From Citreicoccus inhibens (GTDB taxonomy: Bacteria; Myxococcota; Myxococcia; Myxococcales; Myxococcaceae), in assembly GCF_019039035.1 (NCBI RefSeq), contig NZ_JAHNZT010000003.1:124001-188000 (forward strand): DNA of 64,000 nucleotides, written 5' to 3'. Shown here piece after piece: positions 35,310 to 43,322 of this stretch (position 1 is the stretch's first letter; the number at the start of each line of letters is the position of its first letter). The translations under genes were made by a program, and so were the position numbers. The notes under the pieces were generated by a model that was given only the letters and a program-made list of their open reading frames with translations, was not told the DNA's origin and ran no database searches.

Positions 35310-35798
35310 TTACTTGCGCTGGCGTGCCAGGAACAAGGCATTGCCAATCTCCTCCTGCGTCAGCTCCTCGCGCTGCTGGCGCTCGGCCCGGACCTGTTTC
35401 TGCCAGGTCTCCTTGTTCTTCTCGATGGCCTTCAGCTCCTTGGCGGCCTCGGCCATGACGTACCGGCGCTGCTCCACGGCCCGTTCGGCGGCCTTCACCA
35501 GTTCCTTCTGGTGATCAATCTGGAGCGCCACCTGCGCCTCGTCGTCCTTGAGGCGCTCCTCGAACCGGTTCATCAGGTTCATGCCGTTGATGCCGGCGCC
35601 CTTGGCCATGACCTGCTGGAGGTACTCGGCCACGCGCGCCTTGCGCTCACGCTTGCGGCGCTCCAGGTCGGCCTCCAGGCGCTGCTGCTCGACCTTCTCC
35701 TTCTCCAAGACCTTGAGGGCGGCGGAGAAGGCCTGCTCCGCCTCCTCCTTGGCCTTGGTGCGCATGTCCAACAGGGCTTGCAACCGATACGGGGGCAT
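35310..35798 (-). CDS. sctO: ATPase stalk protein SctO (FliJ/YscO family)
   Basis: The 162-residue protein is almost entirely a charged antiparallel coiled coil (Glu/Lys/Arg/Gln-rich), starting with PPYRLQALLDMRTKAKEEAE, which is typical of FliJ/SctO. It acts as the central stalk linking the SctN ATPase to SctV and recycles chaperones. It lies between sctN and sctP, the conserved position. Confidence 0.88.
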   Translation of the reverse strand: MPPYRLQALLDMRTKAKEEAEQAFSAALKVLEKEKVEQQRLEADLERRKRERKARVAEYLQQVMAKGAGINGMNLMNRFEERLKDDEAQVALQIDHQKELVKAAERAVEQRRYVMAEAAKELKAIEKNKETWQKQVRAERQQREELTQEEIGNALFLARQRK

Positions 35799-35861
35799 GG
35801 GGTCCCCATCCTATCCCGGATTGCGGCGCGCGCGGGCCTCCCCGTGGACGGAAGGGGTCCC

Positions 35862-37172
35862 TCAGTCCTGGAACAGCTGGATGAGCTGCTCCACCGTGTC
35901 CTCGTAGGCCGAGTTCGAGTGGGTGTCCTGCTTGAGGAACTCGATGATGGAGTCGTACTTCTCGATGGCGTAGTCGGTGCGCGCGTCCGCGCCGGACTGG
36001 TAGGCGCCCAGCAGGATGAGGTCGCGCTGCTTCTCGTAGGTGGCGAGCGTCTCGCGCAGCTTCCCGGCCGCCTTCTTGTGGTCCTTGGAGACGATGCCGC
36101 TCATCACACGGCTGAGGCTGGCCAGCACGTCCATGGCGGGCCACTGGTTTCGCTCGCCCAGGGCGCGGTTGAGGATGAAGTGGCCGTCGAGAATACCGCG
36201 GACCTCGTCCGCGATGGGCTCCTCCATGTCACCGCCGGCCACGAGGCACGTGTAGATGGCGGTGCACTTGCCCTTCTCCGAGTTGCCCGTGCGCTCCAGG
36301 ATGCGCGGCAGCATGGAGAACACACTGGGCGGGTAGCCCTGGCGGGCCGGCGGCTCGCCCACCGCGAGGCCAATCTCACGCTGGGCACGCGCCAGACGCG
36401 TCACCGTGTCGAGCATGAACAGCACGTTGCCGCCCCGCTCGCGGAAGTACTCGGCGATGGCCGTGGCGACGTAGGCGGCGCGCAAGCGCACGAGGCTCGG
36501 CTGATCCGACGTGGCGCACACGAGCACGGAGCGCTTCATGCCCTCCTCGCCCATGGCGTCTTCGATGAACTCGCGAACCTCGCGACCACGCTCGCCGATC
36601 AGCGCGACGACGCAGAGGTCGGCTTGGGTGTTGCGGGCGATCTGCCCCATGAGGGTGGACTTACCGACGCCGGAGCCGGCGAAGAGTCCCACGCGCTGGC
36701 CCTCGCCCACCGTCAGCAGGCCGTCGATGCAGCGCACGCCCAGGGGCAACGGGCGCTCGATGCGCTGGCGCGTGAAGGGGTCCGGACAGTCGCGGTCCAC
36801 GGACCAGTCGATCATCCCTTCCGGCAGGGGGCTGCCGTCCATGGGCTCGCCGATGCCGTTGAGCACGCGCCCCAGGAGCCCCTCGCCGCACTTGATGCTC
36901 AAGGGGCGCCCGGTGGGGATGACCTCGCTGTCGGGGCCGATGCCGAACAGCTCGCCCAGGGGCATCAGCATGACCTCGTCGCCCTGGAAGCCCACGACCT
37001 CGGCCTTCACGGCGCCGCGCGTGCGGCTCTTGATGAGGACCAGCTCGCCCACGCGGACGTTGGGCACGCTCGCCTTGATGACCAGTCCGGTCAGCTCGGT
37101 GACGCGACCGCGGACGCGCACGAGCGAGGCGTCCTTGATCAGCTCGAAGTAGCGCGACAGGTCGATGGCCAT
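35862..37172 (-). CDS. sctN: Type III secretion ATPase SctN (FliI/YscN family)
   Basis: The 436-residue hexameric ATPase releases substrates from chaperones. Walker A is GLFAGSGVGKST (162-173) and the following VVALIGERGREVREFIED is diagnostic of the FliI/SctN group rather than F1-beta. DSVTR-like Walker B reads FMLDTVTRLARAQ. An N-terminal beta-barrel domain (to ~85) and C-terminal helices complete the protein. Length is normal. It is followed by sctO and preceded by sctL. Confidence 0.96.
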   Translation of the reverse strand: MAIDLSRYFELIKDASLVRVRGRVTELTGLVIKASVPNVRVGELVLIKSRTRGAVKAEVVGFQGDEVMLMPLGELFGIGPDSEVIPTGRPLSIKCGEGLLGRVLNGIGEPMDGSPLPEGMIDWSVDRDCPDPFTRQRIERPLPLGVRCIDGLLTVGEGQRVGLFAGSGVGKSTLMGQIARNTQADLCVVALIGERGREVREFIEDAMGEEGMKRSVLVCATSDQPSLVRLRAAYVATAIAEYFRERGGNVLFMLDTVTRLARAQREIGLAVGEPPARQGYPPSVFSMLPRILERTGNSEKGKCTAIYTCLVAGGDMEEPIADEVRGILDGHFILNRALGERNQWPAMDVLASLSRVMSGIVSKDHKKAAGKLRETLATYEKQRDLILLGAYQSGADARTDYAIEKYDSIIEFLKQDTHSNSAYEDTVEQLIQLFQD

Positions 37173-37191
37173 GGCGGTCGCCTCCGCCGGC

Positions 37192-37863
37192 CTAGGCCGG
37201 CCCTTCCTTCTTGGCCGAGTCCGGCAGGAGGATGTTCTGGAGCATCTCGAACTGGGTGGGCAGCTGCGCGTCCACCGTGCCGAACTCCGTCTGGACGATG
37301 CAGCCCACCGGAGCGACCTCCTGGTCCTCCTTGATGGCCAGGTCGACCGCGCGGCCGATGAGCTCCATCAGCACTGGCTTCTTGGCGCGCAGCACCGCCG
37401 CCGTCTTGGGGTGCACGCGCAGGACCATGGAGCGGGCGTTGCGCAGGTTGTCGATGGCGGACGCGCACATGTCCACCAGCAGCTCCGGATCGCGCTCCAG
37501 GTCGCGGCCGAGAATCTTCTGGGCCACCTTGAGCGCCAGCTCGATGACGTCGCGCTCGTGTGAGGCGAGGATCTCCCCAGCCTGCATCTTCGCGCGGAGG
37601 ATGATCTCCGAGGCCTGGGCGAGGCCCTCCTGACGGCCCTGCTCCCGAGCCCGGGCGATCGTCTCCTCACGCTCGCGCTGGGCCTCCGCGAGGATGCGCT
37701 CCTTCTCGCGCTGGGCATCTTCCAGGATGCCATGCGCGCCCTGGCGGGCCTCAAAGACCTCGGCGTTCATCACGCCGGCGCGGGGAGGACGCAGCACGGG
37801 CCGCTCCGCCGGAATGGCTGGCTCCGCGGTCCCATCCCCCTTGATTACCTTGCCGATCGCCAT
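37192..37863 (-). CDS. sctL: ATPase regulator/stator SctL (FliH/YscL family)
   Basis: The 223-residue protein has a coiled-coil N-terminal half rich in Glu/Arg/Gln (QREKERILAEAQREREETIA) and a globular C-terminal half (DVIELALKVAQKILGRDLER, VGCIVQTEFGTVDAQL), the standard FliH/SctL layout. It links SctN to SctQ and regulates ATPase activity. It ends 19 bases before the sctN start. Confidence 0.88.
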   Translation of the reverse strand: MAIGKVIKGDGTAEPAIPAERPVLRPPRAGVMNAEVFEARQGAHGILEDAQREKERILAEAQREREETIARAREQGRQEGLAQASEIILRAKMQAGEILASHERDVIELALKVAQKILGRDLERDPELLVDMCASAIDNLRNARSMVLRVHPKTAAVLRAKKPVLMELIGRAVDLAIKEDQEVAPVGCIVQTEFGTVDAQLPTQFEMLQNILLPDSAKKEGPA

Positions 37864-37887
37864 GGGCTGCTCCTTGGGGGCTCGATG

Positions 37888-40086
37888 CTAGCGCGTTCCG
37901 CCGCGCGGTCCACGCCCTCCTGGAGGCGGAGGTCCCTGCCGCTCGACACCCGAGGACCCTCGGCGCCGCCCCACCGCGGTCCCCTCGTGGCCCGGGCGCA
38001 GCGCGGCCATGGACGCCGACGTGGCGGAGCGCCCCGCCACCACCCGTGGAGGACGCTCGGGCTCCTCGGCCGGGCGCGCCACGGGACGAGAACCGCTGCG
38101 TGAGCGGAACACCCGCGAGCCATCCGGATCGCCCTCGGGGGCAGGTGCATCCGGACGCCGCTGGACACGAGAGCCGGCGTCAGGCTCGGCCGCCCCCGGA
38201 CGACCCGGCCGCCCCACCCGCGACGCCGTCCCCTCCTCACGACTTGGAGGCGCCCCCCGAGCGGCCCCGAGCCGAGACGGAGGCGGTCCGATGCGCGCGC
38301 CATCGGGATCCGGCCGCGCGGCGCGCCCCTCACGCGCGGGGATCTCGCGGCGAGGCGGCGGTCCAATCGACGAACCCTTGTCGGCAGGAGGAGGACGGCG
38401 CACGCGAGAGCCATCCGCCGCCCCCTCGCTCTCCGGCCGAGGCATCGCCGAAATCGCCGAGCCCCGCTCCAGAGGCAGGGGACGGCGCACGCGAGAACCA
38501 TCCGCCGCGCCTTCGCCCTCCGGTCGTGGCATCGCAGACACCGCGGAGCCTCGGTCCGGGGGGGGACGCCGCACCCTCGAGCCATCCGCATCGTCCTGCC
38601 GGGGCATCGAGGAGACCGCCGAGCCCCGCTCCGGAGGCAGGGGACGACGCACGCGAGAACCATCCGCCGCGCCTTCACCCTCCGGTCGTGGCATCGCCGA
38701 GACCGCCGAGCCGCGCTCCGCCGACGGACGCGGACGTGACTCATCCGCCCCACCCTCGGGACGTCCCCCTGGACGGAACGAGGCGGCTCCAGCGCGGCGC
38801 GCGGCGCGCTCGGCCATGAAGTCACGCCGAGGCTCGCCTTCCGCGCTGCTCGCCGTCTCGCTCCGCGCGCCCACGCCCCGCTGGGCGGAAGGTGGCCGCA
38901 GGGCCCCCGCAGGTCCGCGCAGCGCCCCAGCGGGTGCGCGCAGAGCGCCCCCCGGCCCTCTCGCCGCCGGGTTGGCCCCGCGCTCCGCCTCGCCCGGAGC
39001 ACCCGCCGCGGGACGCGCAGGAGCGGCGCTGGGCGCCTCCGCGCGAGAGACCTCCGCCCGAGGCGGCGCACCGGCCGCGGGCTTGCGGGCACCGGGAGGC
39101 GGCGGCAGGACGGCCATGGGACGCGGCGGAGGAACCATGAGCCGAACAGGCCGCTCGATGAGGCCGCGCGCCACGAGCCGCTCCAGGTCCATCACGATGT
39201 CCGTGCGGCCGCCATCACCGCGCGCCGTCGGGCGAGAGCGCTCCTCTCGAACCCAGCGCGCGAGCAGCTGCCCGAACTCCCCGCGGTGCTTCTCCAACAT
39301 GCGCGCGGCGAACTCAGGGTTCTGGGCCACGCACGCACGCGCGAGGCGCTGCACGCCCGCGCTTCGGATGGCCCCCGCCAGGCTCGCCACACCGCCGTGC
39401 GCGTCCAGCTGCGCCCGCGACTCCTCCTCGGGGAGCTTGCGCGGAGCGTTGGCGGCCACGGACTTGGTCGCGAGCACGCGCAGGTCCGGAGGCAACTGCT
39501 CGATGGAACCGTCACGCTCGCCCTCGGGCAAGCCCGCGAGGGCGGGCCCCAGCACGCGGGCCCCGAGCCGATCACACACGGTCAGGAGCTCTCGTGTCTG
39601 GAGCAGCAGCACGTCCACGAACTTGAAGCCCGCCGCGGCGGCCCCACCCGCTTGCCGGGCCAGGACCTCCTCGAGCTTCCACCGGACGATGTCGAGGACC
39701 TGCGGCCGGACCTCTCGCGTGAGCTTCACGCGGGACGGCGGCAGGTGCGAACGGACCGCCTCCGCCACCGAGCCCGGGAGCGCGCGCAGCACCACCTCGG
39801 CCAGGGCACCACGCTCTCGCTGGAGCAGCGCCGCCACGCGCTCCGGATCCGCGCTCCAGAGCTGGCCTCGGCGGTCCTTCACCAGGCGCTTGATCTCTTG
39901 CACCAGCGCCGGCAGGCGCTTCTCACGGGGGACCTGGAGGAGTTCCTGCGCGCGATGCCGCAAGAGGTCTCCCTCTTCCTCCGGGAGATGCTCCAGCGCC
40001 GACAGGCTCTCCTGTCCACCGAACGTGACGGCGGTCAGCAAGAGCATCGTCTGGCGCTTGTTGAGCGAGGTGAAGAACGTGTCCAA
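37888..40086 (-). CDS. FliG-like T3SS protein with long repeat-rich disordered tail
   Basis: The 732-residue protein starts at TTG 40086 with a GAGG ribosome site upstream. The first ~320 residues are helical and resemble FliG N and middle domains (KRQTMLLLTAVTFGGQ; DPERVAALLQRERGALAEVV; LRALPGSVAEAVRSHLP). The rest is disordered and Pro/Arg/Gly/Ala-rich, with about four imperfect repeats of roughly 29 residues built on RGSAVSAMPRPEGEGAADGS and RVRRPLPPE. Position between sctJ and sctL is where SctK or FliG is found. It could join the SctJ ring to SctQ. Similarity to FliG is weak and judged by eye. Confidence 0.6.
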   Translation of the reverse strand: MDTFFTSLNKRQTMLLLTAVTFGGQESLSALEHLPEEEGDLLRHRAQELLQVPREKRLPALVQEIKRLVKDRRGQLWSADPERVAALLQRERGALAEVVLRALPGSVAEAVRSHLPPSRVKLTREVRPQVLDIVRWKLEEVLARQAGGAAAAGFKFVDVLLLQTRELLTVCDRLGARVLGPALAGLPEGERDGSIEQLPPDLRVLATKSVAANAPRKLPEEESRAQLDAHGGVASLAGAIRSAGVQRLARACVAQNPEFAARMLEKHRGEFGQLLARWVREERSRPTARGDGGRTDIVMDLERLVARGLIERPVRLMVPPPRPMAVLPPPPGARKPAAGAPPRAEVSRAEAPSAAPARPAAGAPGEAERGANPAARGPGGALRAPAGALRGPAGALRPPSAQRGVGARSETASSAEGEPRRDFMAERAARRAGAASFRPGGRPEGGADESRPRPSAERGSAVSAMPRPEGEGAADGSRVRRPLPPERGSAVSSMPRQDDADGSRVRRPPPDRGSAVSAMPRPEGEGAADGSRVRRPLPLERGSAISAMPRPESEGAADGSRVRRPPPADKGSSIGPPPRREIPAREGRAARPDPDGARIGPPPSRLGAARGAPPSREEGTASRVGRPGRPGAAEPDAGSRVQRRPDAPAPEGDPDGSRVFRSRSGSRPVARPAEEPERPPRVVAGRSATSASMAALRPGHEGTAVGRRRGSSGVERQGPPPPGGRGPRGGTR
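38390..38735 (-). repeat. Imperfect 87-base coding repeats in the FliG-like gene
   Basis: About four imperfect tandem units of roughly 29 codons encode the repeating RGSAVSAMPRPEGEGAADGS-RVRRP pattern. One unit, with MPRQDDADGS, is shortened. The repeats lie in the disordered tail. Confidence 0.75.
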
Positions 40087-40178
40087 CAGTCACCTCGCGG
40101 GCCCGGCTGGAGCCCGCTGGAGGGGGGAGAGGCGGCCCAGGAAGAAGCCGCGGTGGATGCCCGGCGGAAGGGCTCGCG

Positions 40179-40994
40179 TCATCCCTCCGGAGGACGGCCC
40201 CGTCCCCGAGCAGGCCGCGCGGCGGGAGCGGCGCTCGCGCCTCCGCGCATGAAGGTCCACGCCGTGAGGCCCAGCATCGCCAGGACGAGCAGGAAGGCCC
40301 CGCCCATCATCATCTTGAAGGTCCCCGCGCTGGAGGCCGTCATGCGCAGGCCCAGCACGTCCTGAAGCCGGCTCTCCGAGTCCGTCTCCGCCGACGGAGG
40401 CAGCGCCTGCGTCATCAGCACCGTCACCGCGTCCGGCTTCATCTCCGGCACCGCCGTGGCGACGAACTGCTTCACCGCGTTCGGCTCGATGGGCGGCTTG
40501 CCGCCATCCCCCGGCCGGTACTTGATGAACACGGAGGCCGACGGCATGGGCCGGTTCTCCGGCTGCGTGAGGTCGTTGTTCTCCGGCACCATCACGATGG
40601 CGCGCGCTTCCAGCACGCCGTCGATCTGGTTGAGCGCATTGGAGACCTCGCCACCCATCGCCTTGAGGAGCATCGCGCGCTCCTCGGTGGCGGTGGGCAC
40701 CATGCTGCCCTTGGCGAAGTGAGACAGGCCCTTCTCCACCGGCCGCGGCAACGAGTTGAGCTTGAGCAGCTCCGCGGCCTGCGCCGCGTCCGTCTTGGGC
40801 ACGGTGATCATGAACCGGACTTCGTTGCCTCCCTCCTCCTTCTCCTTCTTGGCGTTGATGCCGTTCTTGCTGAGCAGGACGTAGATCTCGTTGGCGTCCG
40901 CCTCGTTCAGCTCATGCTGAAGCTCGATGGAGCAACCCGTGACGAACAGCAAGGCGAGGAGCGGCGCGGCAAACGCGGACGGTCGGCGATTCAT
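40179..40994 (-). CDS. sctJ: Inner-membrane ring lipoprotein SctJ (YscJ/PrgK family)
   Basis: The 271-residue protein has a lipoprotein signal (lipobox VTGC, Cys21) followed by the typical SIELQHELNEADANEIYVLL. The two ring-building domains carry GDVSN-like GGEVSNALNQIDGVLEARAI and PSASVFIKYRP. A C-terminal membrane helix (about 225-248) and a basic tail follow. It is SctJ rather than full-length FliF because it is short and lipidated. A terminator-like hairpin lies upstream of its start region, separating it from sctI. Confidence 0.92.
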   Translation of the reverse strand: MNRRPSAFAAPLLALLFVTGCSIELQHELNEADANEIYVLLSKNGINAKKEKEEGGNEVRFMITVPKTDAAQAAELLKLNSLPRPVEKGLSHFAKGSMVPTATEERAMLLKAMGGEVSNALNQIDGVLEARAIVMVPENNDLTQPENRPMPSASVFIKYRPGDGGKPPIEPNAVKQFVATAVPEMKPDAVTVLMTQALPPSAETDSESRLQDVLGLRMTASSAGTFKMMMGGAFLLVLAMLGLTAWTFMRGGASAAPAARPARGRGRPPEG

Positions 40995-41031
40995 GGGCGG
41001 AACGTAGCTTACAGGCGCCCTGGAAAACGCG

Positions 41032-41066
41032 GAAGGGCGACCCCTCGTGTCGAGGGACCGCCCTTC
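41032..41066 (-). terminator. Hairpin terminator after the sctI-like gene
   Basis: GAAGGGCG (41032-41039) pairs with CGCCCTTC (41059-41066), and inner CCCTCG pairs with CGAGGG around a TGT loop. It lies between the sctI-like stop and the sctJ start on the minus strand. Confidence 0.65.
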
Positions 41067-41096
41067 GCTTCCGCCAGGGACCGGCGGGTGGATGAC

Positions 41097-41663
41097 TCAG
41101 ACCTGCGTCTTGACGACGTCCTTCAGGCCGCTGGTGGCCTTCTCCACGACCTTGGAGGTCAGGTCCATCTCCTGGGAGTACTTGTACATGGACGCCTGGA
41201 GGGACAGCAGCTCGCCGTTGGAGAAGTTCTTGCCGGAGCCGGCCTGGCTGATGAGCTTCTCGAGGTTGAGCTGACCCTTCTCCAGGTCACCCACCATCTT
41301 CGACATCATCTCGCCGCCGCGCGACGTGCCGGCCTTCGCCGTCTCCGTCTTGGCGTCCACGGGCTCAGCGCCGCGAGCGGTGGCCGGATCCTGCGCCGCG
41401 CCGCTGACCTTGTTCAGGCCCGCCTTCTCCGTCTTGTTGACCGTCTCCACCTGGCGCACGGCGTCCGCGCGCTGCGTGGCCTGAGCCGCCTGGGCCTTGT
41501 TCACGCCCTGGGCCGCGTCCACCTGCCCCGCGCCCTGGGCCTTGTTAGCGAGAACTCCGTCGAACTTCGAGGCGCCCTGCTTGTTCGTCTGCTGCGCGCC
41601 CTGATCCTGCAGCTTTTGCTGCGCTACCTGACCCGCGGAGATGCCGCTCATCGGAGCCGCCAT
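41097..41663 (-). CDS. sctI: SctI-like inner-rod protein
   Basis: The 188-residue protein has a Gln/Ala/Lys-rich disordered N-terminal part and a conserved C-terminal helix GELLSLQASMYKYSQEMDLT followed by SKVVEKATSGLKDVVKTQ. This is the signature of SctI/YscI inner-rod proteins, which connect the gate to the needle. It is longer than most SctI (about 80-140 residues). ATG 41663 has an excellent AAGGAGG seven bases upstream and lies inside the sigma-factor gene (119-base same-strand overlap). Position just before sctJ agrees. Confidence 0.75.
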   Translation of the reverse strand: MAAPMSGISAGQVAQQKLQDQGAQQTNKQGASKFDGVLANKAQGAGQVDAAQGVNKAQAAQATQRADAVRQVETVNKTEKAGLNKVSGAAQDPATARGAEPVDAKTETAKAGTSRGGEMMSKMVGDLEKGQLNLEKLISQAGSGKNFSNGELLSLQASMYKYSQEMDLTSKVVEKATSGLKDVVKTQV

Positions 41664-42378
41664 GTGACACCCTCCTTGCATCCGCCGAGGGAGGAAGTTC
41701 CTCTTCCTCGGTCAAAAGTTCCTTGAGCCTATCAATGGCGCGCGCGTGAAGCCGCGACGCCCAGCTCTTCGATTGCCCAATCTCCGCGCCCGCTTCTTCC
41801 AGTGTACGGCCCTGGAAGTAATACCCCTGCAGGAGCTTGCGCTCCTTCTCCGGCAGCTTCTCGATGGCCGAGCGGACCCGGTTCTTCAGTTGCTCGGCCT
41901 CCATCCGCTGATCCGCCGGAAGAGACTCGTCCACATACCCCGCCGCCTCCGCCCCATCCTGGCCCGCAGCGAAAACCAGGGCCAGCCCCGCGACAGCATT
42001 CGAGATGTCACTGACATCATCGTCAAATGAGGTGCCGCGGTTGCTTGCGCCCTGCTCACGATCGGAAAGATTTCCGAGATACGCCGCCGCCCGCTCGCCT
42101 TGGTACGCCGTGCGGGCGTCCGCGCCCCGCAACACGCCCATCTTCCTCAGGCCGTCAAAGATGGCGCCCTTGATGCGGTAGTGGGCAAAGGTGAGGAAGT
42201 TGGCGCCGACCTTCGCGTCAAAGCGCTCGGCGGCCTCCAGCAGGCCAATCTGTCCATAGGCCATCAGTTCATCCAGCTCGAGCTGGGCACTGAACTGCTT
42301 GCGCACGGTCGCCGCGAGCGACCGTACGTAGGGCCCGTACTTCTCCAGGATGACCTTCCTGTCTTCACCCAGAGGCAA
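41545..42378 (-). CDS. FliA-like sigma-70 family factor of the T3SS locus
   Basis: The 277-residue sigma factor starts at TTG 42378, 9 bases after the upstream stop in the same frame. Region 2 contains YGPYVRSLAATVRKQF and LELDELMAYGQIGLLEAAER, then FLTFAHYRIKGAIFDGLRKM, the form seen in FliA/WhiG-type factors. Region 4 contains LPEKERKLLQGYYFQGRTLE and GQSKSWASRLHARAIDRL. A 50-residue basic tail follows and overlaps sctI out of frame. It is the natural candidate to read the GCAAC-N14/15-CGATAA promoters in this locus. Confidence 0.85.
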   Translation of the reverse strand: MPLGEDRKVILEKYGPYVRSLAATVRKQFSAQLELDELMAYGQIGLLEAAERFDAKVGANFLTFAHYRIKGAIFDGLRKMGVLRGADARTAYQGERAAAYLGNLSDREQGASNRGTSFDDDVSDISNAVAGLALVFAAGQDGAEAAGYVDESLPADQRMEAEQLKNRVRSAIEKLPEKERKLLQGYYFQGRTLEEAGAEIGQSKSWASRLHARAIDRLKELLTEEEELPPSADARRVSHGGSDERHLRGSGSAAKAAGSGRAADEQAGRLEVRRSSR

Positions 42379-42387
42379 GCGGAGCGC

Positions 42388-42783
42388 TCACTCGGCCTTG
42401 GACCACAGCCGCTCGAGAACCTGGTTCAGCCGGGGATCATCCTGCAACGCATCCGCGATCCGGCTCGTCAAGGCGTCCGACTTCATGCGCAGTTTCTCCT
42501 CAAGCACCTCGGAGACGAGCGCCTTCGTCGCCTCTTCCTTGTTCTTGAAGCCCCCGTTCTTCAGCCGCCGGGCGATGGCGAACGCCTGCGCCGCGATCGG
42601 ATCCATGGGCTGGGGGCCCTGAACGTTGCTGGAGCCTACCAGACCTGAGGGCCCGACAAGAGACTCCGCGCGGTCCACCTTGGCGCCAAAGGACGCGCCC
42701 GCCGCGGGTGCGCCACCGGACGCCCCCTTCGCGCCACCCGCGCGGCCCTTTCCACCCCCACGTCCGACGCCACCGACAGCCAT
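42388..42783 (-). CDS. Unknown small T3SS-locus protein
   Basis: Not recognised. The 131 residues have a Gly/Ala/Lys-rich head (1-35) and a helical C-terminal half (about 62-130, AQAFAIARRLKNGGFKNKEE and EVLEEKLRMKSDALTSRIAD). It stops 9 bases before the sigma-factor start and is in the same frame, so the two may be co-translated. A role as regulator or anti-sigma partner is possible, since FlgM-like proteins are small and helical, but no FlgM motif is seen. Confidence 0.6.
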   Translation of the reverse strand: MAVGGVGRGGGKGRAGGAKGASGGAPAAGASFGAKVDRAESLVGPSGLVGSSNVQGPQPMDPIAAQAFAIARRLKNGGFKNKEEATKALVSEVLEEKLRMKSDALTSRIADALQDDPRLNQVLERLWSKAE

Positions 42784-42795
42784 CAGCGCACCCCC

Positions 42796-43227
42796 TTACT
42801 TCTTGGGCGGAGGCAGGGCCCCCGCGTCCTTGGCCTGGATGAGCGCCTGGGCCAGACGACCGCCGTCACCCTCCGGATCCAGATCCATGGCGGACTTCAG
42901 CTCCTTGAGCGCCTCGGGCACCTTCCCCATGAAGAGGAGCGCCTCGCCGGCGTGGGCGCGCGGCAGCGCGGAGTGCGGCGCGAGCCGCTGGGCGGCGCGG
43001 TACGCCTGGAGCGCCTTGTCATGCTTGCCCTGCGCGAACTCCACCGCGCCCAGGCCAATCTGGGGGACCTCGCTGCGCGGCATCAGCACCGCGGCGCCCG
43101 CGAACAGCTCGCGCGCCTTGTCGTAGTGGCCCATGTCCAGCCACAGATAGCCCGACTCCAACAGCACCATGGCCTGCTGGCGCGTGAGGGGGACGAAGCT
43201 GTTCGAGATCTCCGAGGTCTCCGCCAT
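42796..43227 (-). CDS. TPR protein, SycD/LcrH-like chaperone
   Basis: The 143-residue protein carries about three TPRs (LESGYLWLDMGHYDKARELF; IGLGAVEFAQGKHDKALQAY; AHAGEALLFMGKVPEALKEL). Start MAETSEIS at 43227 is chosen over an upstream in-frame codon without TPR context. It follows the needle-like gene at 43323 on the same strand, a plausible chaperone-substrate pair, as needle and filament proteins elsewhere use TPR chaperones. Confidence 0.75.
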   Translation of the reverse strand: MAETSEISNSFVPLTRQQAMVLLESGYLWLDMGHYDKARELFAGAAVLMPRSEVPQIGLGAVEFAQGKHDKALQAYRAAQRLAPHSALPRAHAGEALLFMGKVPEALKELKSAMDLDPEGDGGRLAQALIQAKDAGALPPPKK

Positions 43228-43267
43228 GGGACGCCGCGCTTCCTTTCCAAGGGCCGGAAGCACGGAA

Positions 43268-43286
43268 GGCGGCCGTCGTGGCCGCC
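43268..43286 (-). terminator. Hairpin after the needle-like gene at 43323
   Basis: GGCGGCC (43268-43274), loop GTCGT, GGCCGCC (43280-43286): a perfect seven-base stem flanked by purine/pyrimidine tracts, between the genes at 43323 and 42796 on the minus strand. Confidence 0.55.
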
Positions 43287-43322
43287 CTCCTTGCTCCGGT
43301 CAGTCGCCGCCAGCCGTTGAGG

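Noticed and set aside
34404-37334. 976-residue open frame on the plus strand
   Set aside because: Antisense to sctP, sctO and sctN, whose motifs are clear. Composition (Leu/Ala/His/Arg/Gly-rich) is typical of a shadow frame.
38009-40252. 747-residue frame opposite the FliG-like gene
   Set aside because: Ser/Arg/Pro-rich shadow created by the repeat-rich tail; no ribosome site, and it runs across the sctJ end.
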